Source of the DNA: Exiguobacterium mexicanum
Lineage (GTDB): Bacteria; Bacillota; Bacilli; Exiguobacteriales; Exiguobacteriaceae
Reading direction: 5' to 3'
DNA: 64,000 bases
Assembly (NCBI RefSeq): GCF_005960665.1
Contig: NZ_CP040676.1
Coordinates: forward strand, 320,501 to 384,500
Part shown: piece after piece, positions 1-9,198 of the stretch
Numbering within the stretch: the first letter of the stretch is position 1
How the letters are laid out: every line of letters starts with the position of its first letter
Translations under genes and position numbers: made by a program
Notes under the pieces: generated by a model
What the model was told of the DNA's origin: nothing
The model's input: only the letters and a program-made list of their open reading frames with translations
The model's database searches: none

Positions 1-1
1 A

Positions 2-412
2 CTCGCCAAAATGAACGCCTTCGATTTTATCGTCACCGTGGCGCTCGGATCAATTTTGGCGACGACACTCACGAGTCGCCAGACGCCGCTGCTGAACGGA
101 CTGACCGCGTTTGCGACGCTCGTGTTCATGCAATACGTCATGGCCAAATTGGCGACCCGCTCGAAACGTGTGAATCAACTGATCAAGTCGACGCCGGCAC
201 TGCTTTACTATGACGGGACATATTTAGAGGAAACGATGCGCCGGGAACGGGTGCTCGAGATTGAAGTGTTGCAGGCGATTCGATCGAGCGGGACGGATTT
301 CGATCAAGTCGAGGCTGTCGTCTTGGAGACGGATGGGACGTTCTCGGTGTTGACGAGCACGGATACGGTGTTACGAAACGTCCAGACGAAAAAAACGACT
401 CGGTTCCGATGA
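2..412 (+). CDS. DUF421 (YetF-like) membrane protein, 5' end outside the window
   Basis: This is the C-terminal part of a DUF421 family protein. The reading frame is already open at the window edge (Leu-Ala-Lys before the first Met), and the motif MNAFDFIVTVALGS belongs inside the family's conserved membrane domain rather than at its N-terminus, so the Met at 11 is unlikely to be the start. A hydrophobic stretch at about residues 30-48 is followed by a soluble C-terminal domain (PALLYYDG, then a region ending LETDGTFSVL). The family sits in the membrane of many Bacillales; its biochemical role is not established. A strong hairpin follows directly. Confidence 0.8.
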   Translation, partial: LAKMNAFDFIVTVALGSILATTLTSRQTPLLNGLTAFATLVFMQYVMAKLATRSKRVNQLIKSTPALLYYDGTYLEETMRRERVLEIEVLQAIRSSGTDFDQVEAVVLETDGTFSVLTSTDTVLRNVQTKKTTRFR

Positions 413-424
413 ACCGAGTCGTTT
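393..424. terminator. Bidirectional intrinsic terminator
   Basis: A 14-bp perfect stem (AAACGACTCGGTTC with its complement) encloses a CGAT loop and is flanked by A and T runs. It overlaps the DUF421 stop codon and serves both this gene and the convergent NlpC/P60 gene. Confidence 0.85.
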
Positions 425-435
425 GATCGTTTAAA

Positions 436-1137
436 TTAAAGGTACGTGCCTGCACCGACATAACGTGGTGCCCAGTAACCTGATGTGAAGCTCGCGTATT
501 TAACGCCGCCTGTTTCAGAGTTGATCATTTGTGTTTTGCTGAGTGCCATTCCAACGTGTTGGATCGTGCGGCCGTTGTGTGAGAAGAACACGAGGTCGCC
601 GGCTTGAATCGCTGACTTCGAAACTTTTTTCGATTTTGCGTATTGCGAACGTGAATCACGTGGAATCGATTTGTTGATGGCTTTTTTGTAGACATGACCT
701 GTGTAGCCTGAGCAGTCAAATCCTGAAGTTGTCGTTCCGCCGTAACGGTAAGGTGTACCAAGGTACTTCTTCGACTCGGCTACGAGTTTCGTACGAGCGC
801 TTGATGTAGAAGACGTTGTTACTTTCTTCGCAGTCGCTGTTTTCGTGTTTGGCTTCAAGTACGTATATGTCGATGAAGCTGAGATATAACGGTGAGACCC
901 TTTGTAGTTGATTTTGTAGAACGAACCAACTTTACCGAGGTATGTATAGCGTTGGCCTTTGTTCATCGTTGTCGTGACTTTCGATTTGAGCGACGGTGCT
1001 GTGCGGATGTTCAAGCCGTTAACTTTCGAGTAAGCGAATGTTCCAGTAGCGGCTTCTGCTTGTTCACCTGTTGTGAAAGCAAGACCCGAGAAAGCGAGAG
1101 TGGCAGCGACAATGATAGATGCGAAACGCTTTAACAT
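436..1137 (-). CDS. Secreted SH3-NlpC/P60 peptidoglycan hydrolase
   Basis: The 233-residue product starts with a Sec signal peptide (MLKRFASIIVAATLAFSG, cleavage near AEA). A bacterial SH3 domain follows at about 35-95 (NGLNIRTAPSLKSKV), then a Thr/Ser/Lys-rich linker and an NlpC/P60 domain at about 115-230. The catalytic Cys lies in FDCSGY and the His in IQHVGMAL. Such enzymes cut D-Glu to diamino-acid bonds in wall peptides, as in endopeptidases of the LytF/CwlS type; SH3 domains bind the wall. It is transcribed away from rho with its own promoter region. Function is inferred from the family. Confidence 0.9.
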   Translation of the reverse strand: MLKRFASIIVAATLAFSGLAFTTGEQAEAATGTFAYSKVNGLNIRTAPSLKSKVTTTMNKGQRYTYLGKVGSFYKINYKGSHRYISASSTYTYLKPNTKTATAKKVTTSSTSSARTKLVAESKKYLGTPYRYGGTTTSGFDCSGYTGHVYKKAINKSIPRDSRSQYAKSKKVSKSAIQAGDLVFFSHNGRTIQHVGMALSKTQMINSETGGVKYASFTSGYWAPRYVGAGTYL

Positions 1138-1515
1138 AATATATTTCCCTCCGTTTTTTAAAATAAAACCCTAAGTGGCTGTATATGATCGATGTGTGTA
1201 AACAATAGTCGAGCACAAGTTGCGGATATTACCCGGTTTCCTGTGCAAATAAACTATATCATGCGCAAGATCGATGGCATTTTTCAATCGCGAGACAAAA
1301 ACGGTTTTCTTGTAACATATTTGAAACAATATGCGAGAATAGAGACTTGTTTGTTACATAGAAAGGGAAAAGACTGTTATGTTTTCAACAATAGGGGAAT
1401 AGACTGTCATGAAGCCGTTTTTCAAACAGTGACGGCTCGACAGAATTGTGATTAGATGAATGAGGATTGAACGTTTATTTTTGAAATATAGAATCATGAA
1501 AGACAGGTGACTTGA
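1138..1515. other. Divergent intergenic region between the NlpC/P60 gene and rho
   Basis: No convincing gene is present in these 378 bases. The stretch is A+T-richer than its flanks and must hold both divergent promoters. A WalR-like pair, TGTAAC-N5-TGAAAC (1311-1327), has one mismatch to TGTWAH-N5-TGTWAH. The long rho leader (about 150-200 nt) is compatible with the Rho autoregulation known in Bacillus, but nothing here proves it. Confidence 0.5.
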
Positions 1516-2856
1516 ATGAGTCAAACGACAGAACCGGCTAAAAATTACACGCTTCGGGAACTCGAGACGAAGACGTTGAAAGAATTATATGAAATCGCGA
1601 AAGAAGTGAACGTGCCCCAATATCGAGAGGCACGCAAGCGCGAGCTCATGTTTCGGATTTTAAAATCACAGGCTGAATCGAAAGATCTTTATTTCCTCGA
1701 AGGCATCCTTGAGATCATCCCGCCAAACCCGCAGTCCCAAAATGATGGAGGCTTCGGTTTCCTCCGACCGATCAACTACTCTCAATCGTCTGAAGACATC
1801 TACATCGCCGCCTCGCAAATCCGGCGCTTTAATCTTCGCAACGGGGACCTCGTGACGGGGAAAGTCCGGAAACCGAAAGAGAATGAACGGTTCCAAGGGC
1901 TGCTCAGTGTCGAAGCGGTCAACGGTGAGACGACCGACTCGACTCGGAATCGGGATTACTTCCCGGCGCTCACGCCGATTTACCCGGAACAGCAGATGGT
2001 GCTCGAGACAGAGCCGAATCACTTGTCGGTCCGCGTCATGGACATGATCGCGCCTGTCGGATTTGGACAGCGTGGGTTGATTGTCGCCCCGCCGAAAGCC
2101 GGGAAGACATCGCTTTTAAAAGAGATCGCCAACTCGATCACGACGAACCATCCGAACGTCGAGTTGATCATTCTCTTGATTGACGAGCGGCCAGAAGAAG
2201 TGACGGACATCCAGCGCTCGGTGCCGGGCGCAGACGTCGCCTACTCGACGTTTGATGAGACACCGGAGAACCACGCCCGGATTTCAGAGCTCGTCTTAGA
2301 ACGGGCGATGCGTCTCGTGGAACACAAGAAGGATGTCGTCATTCTGCTCGACTCGATCACGCGTCTGACACGAGCGTATAACTTGTCTGTCCCACCGAGC
2401 GGGCGGACGCTCTCCGGCGGAATCGACCCGGCCGCGTTCCATAAACCGAAGAAGTTCTTCGGGGCGGCCCGTAACATCGAGGACGGCGGCAGTTTGACGA
2501 TCCTCGGTACGGCGCTCGTTGACACAGGGTCACGCATGGACGACGTCATCTATGAAGAGTTCAAAGGGACGGGCAACATGGAGCTCCATCTCGACCGGAA
2601 GCTCGCGGAACGCCGAATCTTCCCGGCCATCGACATCCGTCGTTCGGGAACGCGCAAGGAAGAATTGCTGCTCGGCAAAGGCGAGCTCGACTCGCTTTGG
2701 ACGATTCGACGGACGATGAACGAGTCGCCAGATTTCGTCGATCAGTTCTTGCGGCGGGTCCGCGAAACGAAAACGAACCTCGACTTTTTTGCGGCGCTTG
2801 AGGCCGATAAGAAAAAGAGTCGACGCCCGGTGAAAAAAACGAAAACAGACTTGTAA
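1516..2856 (+). CDS. rho: Transcription termination factor Rho
   Basis: The 446-residue protein is a full-length Rho, the hexameric RNA helicase that ends transcription of untranslated RNA. A Rho N-terminal domain (about 13-55), a cold-shock-like RNA-binding domain (about 60-135; GFGFLR motif) and the RecA-type ATPase core follow in order. The Walker A motif APPKAGKTS lies at about 190-199 and Walker B is ILLIDERPEEV. The C-terminus is Lys/Arg-rich. The ATG at 1516 is used because the family N-terminus aligns there. It is followed by rpmE, as in Bacillus. Confidence 0.97.
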   Translation: MSQTTEPAKNYTLRELETKTLKELYEIAKEVNVPQYREARKRELMFRILKSQAESKDLYFLEGILEIIPPNPQSQNDGGFGFLRPINYSQSSEDIYIAASQIRRFNLRNGDLVTGKVRKPKENERFQGLLSVEAVNGETTDSTRNRDYFPALTPIYPEQQMVLETEPNHLSVRVMDMIAPVGFGQRGLIVAPPKAGKTSLLKEIANSITTNHPNVELIILLIDERPEEVTDIQRSVPGADVAYSTFDETPENHARISELVLERAMRLVEHKKDVVILLDSITRLTRAYNLSVPPSGRTLSGGIDPAAFHKPKKFFGAARNIEDGGSLTILGTALVDTGSRMDDVIYEEFKGTGNMELHLDRKLAERRIFPAIDIRRSGTRKEELLLGKGELDSLWTIRRTMNESPDFVDQFLRRVRETKTNLDFFAALEADKKKSRRPVKKTKTDL

Positions 2857-2879
2857 ATCCGTGAGCCGGGTGCTATTAT
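2851..2879 (+). promoter_or_regulatory. Promoter of the L31 gene inside the rho 3' end
   Basis: TTGTAA (2851-2856, overlapping the rho stop codon), a 17-bp spacer and TATTAT (2874-2879) preceded by TG make a good SigA promoter with an extended -10. It would give L31 a start about 50 nt before its ATG, independent of rho. Confidence 0.65.
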
Positions 2880-2938
2880 ATTCTAGTGAACTTTCTCTAG
2901 GTTGAAAGAATACTTAGGGCCGAAGGAGTTGAAAAGCA

Positions 2939-3181
2939 ATGAAACAAGGAATCCACCCAGAATACCGTAAAGTCGTATTCATGGACTCGACGACTGAGTT
3001 CAAATTCATCTCTGGTTCGACTCGTTACTCTAACGAGACAATCACGATGGAAGATGGTAACGAATACCCACTCATCCGTGTCGATGTATCTTCTGATTCG
3101 CACCCGTTCTACACAGGTCGCCAGAAATTCGCATCTGCAGACGGTCGTATCGAGCGCTTCAACAAGAAGTACCAACGTTAA
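2939..3181 (+). CDS. rpmE2: 50S ribosomal protein L31, type B
   Basis: The 80-residue protein is ribosomal L31 of the zinc-free type B: it begins [16 protein letters not shown] and has no cysteines, whereas type A carries a CxxC zinc motif. It sits at the large subunit near the 5S RNA and bridges the subunits. The RBS GAAGGAG lies 9 bases upstream. It occupies the place after rho that holds the zinc-binding rpmE in Bacillus subtilis, where the type B copy is elsewhere and controlled by Zur. No Zur box was seen here. Confidence 0.95.
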   Translation: MKQGIHPEYRKVVFMDSTTEFKFISGSTRYSNETITMEDGNEYPLIRVDVSSDSHPFYTGRQKFASADGRIERFNKKYQR

Positions 3182-3199
3182 TCGTCAACTTGTATGCAC

Positions 3200-3231
3200 A
3201 CCGCCTAGGGATTGCCCTTGGCGGTTTTTTG
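3200..3231 (+). terminator. Terminator after the L31 gene
   Basis: An 11-bp stem with one mismatch (ACCGCCTAGGG pairing with CCCTTGGCGGT), an ATTG loop and a T run. Confidence 0.8.
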
Positions 3232-3280
3232 TTGTCTTCTGATGGGTAAAGAGACGAAAGACTGACGTGAGGGGGCTTTT

Positions 3281-4504
3281 ATGGAATTCATACTGATTAG
3301 TATCAGTTTATTGATTGGCGTCGGTATTCTGTCACAATGGTTGGCCTGGCGCTATCAAATCCCGGCCATCATCGTCATGACGGTCGCCGGTGTACTGGCC
3401 GGGCCGATGCTCGGATTGTTCGACCCGCGAGAACTGCTCGGTGAACTGTATAGCCCGATCATTTCTTTTGCCGTCGCTATCATCTTGTTTGAAGGGAGCC
3501 TCGGCCTCCATTTCAGTGAAATCAATCAATTTCGCCGTTCCATCGTCCGCATCGTGACGATCGGAGTGACGCTGTCGTTCGTCGGGGCCTCACTGTTGAT
3601 TCAATACGTCGGAGGTCTCCATTGGGTCGTCGCTTGGACGATGGGCGCACTTTTCGTCGTCACCGGTCCAACGGTCGTCATCCCGTTATTGCGCCAAGCA
3701 CATTTAAAGGATCGGGTCGGTGCCATTTTGAAATGGGAAGGGATCATCGTTGACCCGGTCGGCGCCCTCCTCGGTTTGTTCGTCATCCGCATCGGTTATA
3801 TCGTCTATGAAGGAATGGACTTGTGGATGCAACTATTGTTCGCGGGCGCTTGTCTCGTCGGCATCGGTCTCGGTTATTTGTTCGGGCACGTGTTGATGGG
3901 CTGGTTTGTCGGTGAGAAAATCCCTCGCTATCTCCGGGCCTCGGTCACGTTGACGGCCGTCTTGATCTTGTTCTCATTGAGTGAATTCATGATGCACGAA
4001 GTCGGTCTGCTCGCCGTGACGGCGATGGGGATGACGATGGCGAACACGAAACATCGGGATGAGGAAATTATCGAGGAGTTGCAATCATTTAAAGAGGATA
4101 TCTCGATCTTGCTCATCTCGTCGGTGTTCATCCTGTTGACGGCGTCGCTATCACGCGATGAACTGCTCAACATCTTCCAATGGCCGCTTCTTTTGACGAT
4201 TGCCGGCATTTTGTTTCTCGTTCGTCCGCTCGCGATTTATGGATCGACGATCGGCGTCGGTCTTCCGCTCAGCGAACGTGGTTTCATCGGATGGATTGCC
4301 CCGCGTGGCATCGTCGCCATGACAGTCGCCGGTTTCTTCGCAGAAGAAGTGGCGCATCTCGGGATTGACGACGCGTCGCAAATGCTACCGCTCACGATCG
4401 GACTGGTCTTTATTTCTGTGACACTACACGGGCTGACGATTCGACCGCTCGCTCGAAAATTGCATTTGATCGATAATAAAAAAGAAGAAGCGGCAGACGA
4501 ATGA
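3281..4504 (+). CDS. NhaP-type cation/proton antiporter (CPA1 family)
   Basis: This 407-residue membrane protein has about 11-12 hydrophobic segments, beginning directly at the N-terminus, and ends in a short charged tail (NKKEEAADE). Family marks are IILFEGSLGL near residue 70, TGPTVVIPLL near 130, EGIIVDPVGALLG near 150 and APRGIVAMTVA near 340, which line the ion path in CPA1 Na+/H+ antiporters. It exchanges Na+ or K+ for protons and supports salt and alkali tolerance. No cytoplasmic TrkA domain is attached. It is a single gene between rpmE and tdk, a position it does not occupy in Bacillus subtilis. Substrate is inferred. Confidence 0.88.
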   Translation: MEFILISISLLIGVGILSQWLAWRYQIPAIIVMTVAGVLAGPMLGLFDPRELLGELYSPIISFAVAIILFEGSLGLHFSEINQFRRSIVRIVTIGVTLSFVGASLLIQYVGGLHWVVAWTMGALFVVTGPTVVIPLLRQAHLKDRVGAILKWEGIIVDPVGALLGLFVIRIGYIVYEGMDLWMQLLFAGACLVGIGLGYLFGHVLMGWFVGEKIPRYLRASVTLTAVLILFSLSEFMMHEVGLLAVTAMGMTMANTKHRDEEIIEELQSFKEDISILLISSVFILLTASLSRDELLNIFQWPLLLTIAGILFLVRPLAIYGSTIGVGLPLSERGFIGWIAPRGIVAMTVAGFFAEEVAHLGIDDASQMLPLTIGLVFISVTLHGLTIRPLARKLHLIDNKKEEAADE

Positions 4505-4508
4505 AGCG

Positions 4509-4542
4509 AAATCGGGACGGGAGCATGCCGTTCCGATTTTTG
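4509..4542 (+). terminator. Terminator after the antiporter gene
   Basis: AAATCGGGACGG pairs with CCGTTCCGATTT across a 7-nt loop, followed by T residues. Confidence 0.7.
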
Positions 4543-4620
4543 TCAGAAGTCAACCCTTTTCCTGTGACCGAAAGATGGTTATAATCGGAAAGCGATTAAC
4601 GAAGGAGAGGGCGAAGTAGA

Positions 4621-5232
4621 ATGATGCATGTGACGAACCGTTACGGTTGGATAGAAGTGATTTGTGGGAGTATGTTTTCTGGGAAATCGGAGGAACTGAT
4701 CCGCCGTGTCCGTCGGGCGCATTACGGGAAAATCCCTGTCCAAGTGTTCAAACCGGCGATTGACGACCGTTACCATGAGGAAAACGTCGTTTCCCACAGC
4801 GGCAATTCGGTCGTGGCCGTACCGATTCAATCGAGTCAAGATTTGTACGATGCGGTGCGCGAAGAGACACAAGTCATCGCCATCGATGAGGTTCAGTTCT
4901 TCGACGAAGGGATCGTCGATGTGATTGAACAATTGGCGTCAGAAGACAAACGTGTCATCTGCGCTGGACTCGACATGGACTTCCGAGGCGAGCCGTTCAC
5001 GATGATGCCGGAACTGTTGTCACGTGCCGAATTCGTCACGAAACTGCAGGCGATCTGTCTGTCATGCGGGGCGCCGGCTTCCCGGACGCAACGATTGATT
5101 GACGGGGAACCGGCCCGTTTCGAGGATCCGGTCATCTTGGTCGGTGCCTCGGAGTCGTATGAGCCGCGTTGCCGCCATTGTCATGACGTCCCGAATAAAC
5201 CACGCCCAGTCCGCCATACAATGGCCGACTGA
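4621..5232 (+). CDS. tdk: Thymidine kinase
   Basis: The 203-residue enzyme phosphorylates thymidine to dTMP for salvage. It shows the type II TK features: P-loop [12 protein letters not shown] near residue 17, the catalytic Glu in [12 protein letters not shown] near 90, and a zinc-binding pair of Cys motifs (CLSCG near 144 and CRHCH near 183). RBS GAAGGAGAGGG precedes the ATG at 4621. A TATAAT at 4580-4585 is a candidate -10 but has no clear -35. Position before prfA matches Bacillus. Confidence 0.96.
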   Translation: MMHVTNRYGWIEVICGSMFSGKSEELIRRVRRAHYGKIPVQVFKPAIDDRYHEENVVSHSGNSVVAVPIQSSQDLYDAVREETQVIAIDEVQFFDEGIVDVIEQLASEDKRVICAGLDMDFRGEPFTMMPELLSRAEFVTKLQAICLSCGAPASRTQRLIDGEPARFEDPVILVGASESYEPRCRHCHDVPNKPRPVRHTMAD

Positions 5233-5237
5233 CGTCC

Positions 5238-5265
5238 ACGAACCGCCCTCGGCGGTTCGTTTTTT
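5238..5265 (+). terminator. Terminator after tdk
   Basis: A perfect 10-bp stem (ACGAACCGCC and complement) with a CTC loop, then six T residues. Confidence 0.9.
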
Positions 5266-5273
5266 GCTATAAT
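5265..5273 (+). promoter_or_regulatory. Extended -10 promoter of prfA
   Basis: TGCTATAAT is an extended -10 element lying immediately after the T run of the tdk terminator; no -35 match is needed or visible. Initiation near 5280 would leave about 30 nt before the prfA ATG. Confidence 0.6.
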
Positions 5274-5311
5274 GAAGACAGTTCGATTTGACGGAGAAAG
5301 GACGGATCATC

Positions 5312-6382
5312 ATGTTTGACCGTTTGAGCGTATTAGAAGAACGCTATATGCAATTAAATGAGATGCTCGCTGACCCTGAAGTGCTCAGCGATGCGAATAA
5401 ATTACGACAATATTCAAAAGAACAGTCTCAGCTCGAGGAGACGGTACAGGCATATCGCCACTATAAAGAAACGAGCACGGCGTATAAAGAAGCGAAACTC
5501 ATGCTTGAAGACCGCACACTCGATGCCGACATGCGGGAGCTCGCCAAAGAAGAGATGGCGCTCCTCGAGCCGGAAGTGAAGGCGCTCGAAGCGAAACTTC
5601 GCGTCTTGCTGTTGCCGAAAGACCCGAACGACGACAAGAACGTCATCGTCGAGATTCGCGGAGCGGCCGGTGGGGACGAAGCGGCACTGTTCGCAGTCGA
5701 CCTATACAAAATGTACACGCGTTTCGCCGAGCGGCAGAACTGGAAGACCGAATTGATCGACGCCAACTATACAGAACTCGGCGGCTTCAAAGAAGTGACG
5801 TTCCTAATCAACGGGACCGGCGCCTACTCGAAATTGAAGTTCGAGAATGGGGCGCATCGGGTTCAACGCGTCCCATCGACCGAGTCGGGCGGACGCATCC
5901 ATACATCGACGGCGACCGTCGCGGTATTGCCGGAAGCCGAAGACGTCGAAGTGCATATCGATATGAAAGACGTCCGTGTCGACACGTTCACGTCGTCCGG
6001 ACCAGGGGGGCAGTCGGTCAACACGACCCAATCGGCCGTACGGTTGACGCACATTCCCTCGGGGCTCGTCGTCTCATGTCAGGATGAGAAGTCGCAACAT
6101 AAGAATAAAGATAAGGCACTCAAAGTGCTCCGGGCTCGGCTCTATGACAAGATGCAGAGCGAACACCTCGAAGAACTGTCAGCGCAGCGCAAGTCTGCAG
6201 TCGGGACAGGGGACCGCTCGGAGCGGATTCGGACGTATAACTTCCCACAGAGCCGCGTGACCGATCACCGCATCGGACTCACGCTTCAAAAGCTCGACCG
6301 CGTCCTCGCTGGTGAACTCGAGGATATCATCGACGCCCTCGTCATGGACGAACAGGCCCGTCTCATGGAGGACGTGGATTGA
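5312..6382 (+). CDS. prfA: Peptide chain release factor 1
   Basis: RF1 recognises UAA and UAG in the ribosomal A site and triggers peptide release. The ATG at 5312 gives [15 protein letters not shown] and 356 residues, the usual length; an upstream in-frame TTG at 5288 would put the RBS (GAGAAAGGA, 5294-5302) inside the gene. The catalytic GGQ lies near residue 232 in [12 protein letters not shown]. Its Gln is methylated by the product of the next gene, prmC, with which it overlaps by one base (TGATG). Confidence 0.96.
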   Translation: MFDRLSVLEERYMQLNEMLADPEVLSDANKLRQYSKEQSQLEETVQAYRHYKETSTAYKEAKLMLEDRTLDADMRELAKEEMALLEPEVKALEAKLRVLLLPKDPNDDKNVIVEIRGAAGGDEAALFAVDLYKMYTRFAERQNWKTELIDANYTELGGFKEVTFLINGTGAYSKLKFENGAHRVQRVPSTESGGRIHTSTATVAVLPEAEDVEVHIDMKDVRVDTFTSSGPGGQSVNTTQSAVRLTHIPSGLVVSCQDEKSQHKNKDKALKVLRARLYDKMQSEHLEELSAQRKSAVGTGDRSERIRTYNFPQSRVTDHRIGLTLQKLDRVLAGELEDIIDALVMDEQARLMEDVD

Positions 6383-7254
6383 TGCGAATCGCCGCGAGAT
6401 TGAAGCAAGCGGAGCGGGAACTTCTTGACGCGGGGCGCGATGCCTCGACCGCGGAGTGGTGGCTCATGCACGTCCTTGACGTCGATCGGACGGGACTGCT
6501 CATCCGTTTATCCGACGAATTGACAGATGATGAAGAATCTGAATTCCGAACAGGATTCGAGCGCCTGCTCGCAGGCGAGCCGGTCCAGCATTTGATTGGG
6601 CACGCCCCGTTTTACGGGCGGATGTTCGAGGTCAATCGAGACGTCTTGATTCCGCGTCCGGAAACGGAAGAGTTGATCGAATGGGTCGTTGAGCATGTGA
6701 CCGACGTGGCCGATGATGACATCGTCGATATCGGGACCGGCAGCGGGGCAATCGCCGTCACGCTCAGTCTCGAACTCGGTGTCCGCGTCCAGACGGTCGA
6801 TATTTCCCGGGAAGCGATTGCTGTCGCCAAGCGGAACGCAACAGCGCTCGGGGCGGACGTGTCCTTCCATGAAGGTGATTGCCTCGCCCCGATTGCCGAC
6901 GACTCGATTCGTGTGCTCGTCTCGAATCCGCCCTATATCGAGGCGGACGAACTGCTCGATGAGACGGTCTCAGGCTATGAGCCGCACCTCGCCTTGTTCG
7001 GAGGAGCGGACGGGCTCGATTTTTATCGGAAGATTATCGCCGACTCGATGCGCGTCTTGTGTGCCGATTGGCAATTGATTGCATTTGAAATCGGGTATAA
7101 TCAAGGACAAGTTGTGAAATCGTACCTGTCCGAACGTTATCCTGAAGCAGAAACGGGTATTTTAAAAGATATAAACGGCAAAGACCGAATCGTCTACGCC
7201 GTGAGGGAAGGGATTGCGCATGGAAACGAAATGGATCAAGCCGACAGAAGTTGA
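6382..7254 (+). CDS. prmC: Release factor glutamine methyltransferase
   Basis: PrmC (HemK) methylates the GGQ glutamine of RF1 and RF2. The 290-residue protein has a helical N-terminal domain (1-85), a SAM-binding motif VDIGTGSGAIAVTLS near residue 112 and the catalytic NPPY motif in VSNPPYIEADELL near 180. The ATG at 6382 overlaps the prfA stop; an alternative TTG at 6379 is less likely. Translational coupling with prfA fits the enzyme-substrate pair. Confidence 0.95.
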   Translation: MRIAARLKQAERELLDAGRDASTAEWWLMHVLDVDRTGLLIRLSDELTDDEESEFRTGFERLLAGEPVQHLIGHAPFYGRMFEVNRDVLIPRPETEELIEWVVEHVTDVADDDIVDIGTGSGAIAVTLSLELGVRVQTVDISREAIAVAKRNATALGADVSFHEGDCLAPIADDSIRVLVSNPPYIEADELLDETVSGYEPHLALFGGADGLDFYRKIIADSMRVLCADWQLIAFEIGYNQGQVVKSYLSERYPEAETGILKDINGKDRIVYAVREGIAHGNEMDQADRS

Positions 7255-8230
7255 GGAAGGGGTACGTCTCTTGCAGGCGGGCGAGGTGATCGCCATGCCG
7301 ACGGAGACCGTCTACGGACTCGCCGGAGACGCGACGAACGACGTCGCCATCAAAAAGATTTTCGAGGCGAAAGGAAGACCGTCGGACAACCCGCTCATCG
7401 TCCACGTGGCCTCGGTCGAACAGGCCGAGCATTTCGCGCAAACCATCCCGCCGGTCGCCAGACGCTTGATGGAAGCGTTTTGGCCTGGTGCCTTGACCAT
7501 CATCTTACCGTCGAACGGCCGAGCGTCTTCGTTCGTGACGGCTGGTCTTGATTCGATCGGACTCAGAATGCCGAATCATCCGGCCGCGCTGGAATTGATT
7601 CGTACGTCCGGTCTTGGACTGGCGGCACCGAGCGCGAACCGTTCTGGACGTCCATCACCGACGTCAGCCCGGCACGTGGCAGATGATTTGACTGGCCGGA
7701 TCGCGGGTATTATGGATGGGGGACCGACAGGCATCGGTGTCGAATCGACCGTGATCGACTGCACGACGGAGCCGGCGATGATTTTACGTCCGGGCGGCGT
7801 GACGAAAGAAGCGATTGAGGCGGTCATCGGCCCGGTCATTCTCGATGCCAACTTGAGCGATGAAGCAGCTGCGCCACGATCACCAGGAATGAAGTACACC
7901 CATTACGCCCCGAGCGCCCCTCTTTATTTAGTCGAAGGAGGACGCGATGACCTCGTCCGTGTCATCACGACACGACAGGCGACGGGCAAGCGAGTTGGCG
8001 CACTCGTATTCGATGAAGCGACGACCCCGGCGGACGTCACTCTCTCCCTCGGTATTTCGATGGAGACAGCGGCCCAGCGTTTGTATGAGGCGTTGCGAAA
8101 GTTTGATGAGACGGATGTAGAAGAGATTTACGTGAATCGGATTGAACCGACGGGAGTCGCTCTTGCCGTATATAACCGCCTCTACAAGGCGGCAGGCGGT
8201 AAAGTCATCCGTCCACAGGAAGAGGCTTAA
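7220..8230 (+). CDS. tsaC: L-threonylcarbamoyladenylate synthase (Sua5 type)
   Basis: It makes threonylcarbamoyl-AMP from threonine, bicarbonate and ATP, the first step of t6A tRNA modification. At 336 residues it is the long Sua5/YwlC form: a YrdC domain (about 10-195; PTETVYGLAGDA, KGRPSDNPLIVH, SANRSGRPSPT) plus a C-terminal Sua5 domain joined by a PGMKYTHYAP linker. The ATG at 7220 follows the RBS GGGAAGGG and overlaps the end of prmC by 35 bases. Its place after prmC matches ywlC of Bacillus. Confidence 0.94.
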   Translation: METKWIKPTEVEEGVRLLQAGEVIAMPTETVYGLAGDATNDVAIKKIFEAKGRPSDNPLIVHVASVEQAEHFAQTIPPVARRLMEAFWPGALTIILPSNGRASSFVTAGLDSIGLRMPNHPAALELIRTSGLGLAAPSANRSGRPSPTSARHVADDLTGRIAGIMDGGPTGIGVESTVIDCTTEPAMILRPGGVTKEAIEAVIGPVILDANLSDEAAAPRSPGMKYTHYAPSAPLYLVEGGRDDLVRVITTRQATGKRVGALVFDEATTPADVTLSLGISMETAAQRLYEALRKFDETDVEEIYVNRIEPTGVALAVYNRLYKAAGGKVIRPQEEA

Positions 8231-8252
8231 GGACATAGAGGAGGATCACGCG

Positions 8253-8753
8253 ATGTCAATGAAACGCGTATTATTCATATGTAGTGGGAACACATGCCGA
8301 AGCCCGATGACGATGGCCCTGCTCCGCTCGAAAGTGACGGGGGACGAGTTCGATATTCGTTCGGCCGGGCTGCGGACGATGCAAGGGTTCGACGCCTCAG
8401 AAAATGCACTCCAAGTGTTGCGTGAACGAGGAATTGAGCTCGATCACGTGACCCAGACATTCGACGACGTCCTCGGACGTTGGGCGGACGTCATCTTGAC
8501 GATGACACGGGCGCATCGTGAACAGATTCGTGACACGTACCCGGATTTGGCCGACCGCACGTTCACGTTATACGAGTTCGTCACCGGACTCGAGCGCGAC
8601 ATCAATGACCCGTTCGGAGGGTCGATGAACGTCTACCGCCAAGTCCGAAACGAACTCGAACCACTCGTGAATCGACTTGTGCTAAAATTGACGAATGACG
8701 GGTCAAAGGTGACAAAACCACCGAGACGCCTACCAAAGAAGACGGGGGAATGA
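8253..8753 (+). CDS. ywlE: Protein-arginine phosphatase YwlE
   Basis: This 166-residue low-molecular-weight phosphatase has the loop CSGNTCRSPM near the N-terminus and the general-acid Asp in INDPFGGS near residue 117. The Thr of the loop (CxxNTCR) is the residue that distinguishes YwlE arginine phosphatases from tyrosine phosphatases, so phospho-arginine on McsB targets is the likely substrate. The ATG at 8253 follows RBS GAGGAGG; an upstream in-frame start at 8142 would lie inside tsaC. It ends just before rpiB. Confidence 0.9.
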   Translation: MSMKRVLFICSGNTCRSPMTMALLRSKVTGDEFDIRSAGLRTMQGFDASENALQVLRERGIELDHVTQTFDDVLGRWADVILTMTRAHREQIRDTYPDLADRTFTLYEFVTGLERDINDPFGGSMNVYRQVRNELEPLVNRLVLKLTNDGSKVTKPPRRLPKKTGE

Positions 8754-8757
8754 ACGA

Positions 8758-9198
8758 ATGAAAATCGCAATTGGCGCCGATCATGGCGGATTTAACTTGA
8801 AAAAAGACATCATCGGACTATTGGAAGAGCTTGGTCACGAGTATAAGGACTTCGGGACACACTCGGCCGAGTCAATCGATTATCCAGACGTGGCGATTCC
8901 GGTCGCTGAAGCCGTCGCGGCTGGTGAGTTCGACCGTGGCATCTTGATTTGCGGGACAGGGATCGGCATCGGGATTGCCGCCAACAAAGTGAAAGGCATC
9001 CGGGCGGCACTCGTCCATGACTCGTTCAGCGCGAAAGCGACACGTCAACACAACGACTCGAACATCATGACGATGGGCGAGCGCGTCATCGGACCGGGTC
9101 TTGCACTCGATTTAGTGGCGACATGGCTCGATACAGATTTCGAGGGCGGACGCCACTCGAACCGTGTCGATAAGATGAGCGCTTACGAAACGAAGTGA
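8758..9198 (+). CDS. rpiB: Ribose 5-phosphate isomerase B
   Basis: RpiB interconverts ribose 5-phosphate and ribulose 5-phosphate in the pentose phosphate pathway. The 146-residue protein shows GADHGGFNLKKDI at the N-terminus, the Cys-containing loop LICGTGIGIGIAANK near 66 and the phosphate-binding region RQHNDSNIMTMGER. It lies four bases after ywlE and overlaps the GTG start of the next gene, as in the Bacillus ywlE-ywlF-ywlG cluster. Confidence 0.95.
   Translation: MKIAIGADHGGFNLKKDIIGLLEELGHEYKDFGTHSAESIDYPDVAIPVAEAVAAGEFDRGILICGTGIGIGIAANKVKGIRAALVHDSFSAKATRQHNDSNIMTMGERVIGPGLALDLVATWLDTDFEGGRHSNRVDKMSAYETK

Noticed and set aside
1311-1327. WalR-like box before rho and the NlpC/P60 gene
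   Set aside because: The second half is TGAAAC, not TGTWAH, and orientation relative to either gene is unclear; recorded only in the region description.
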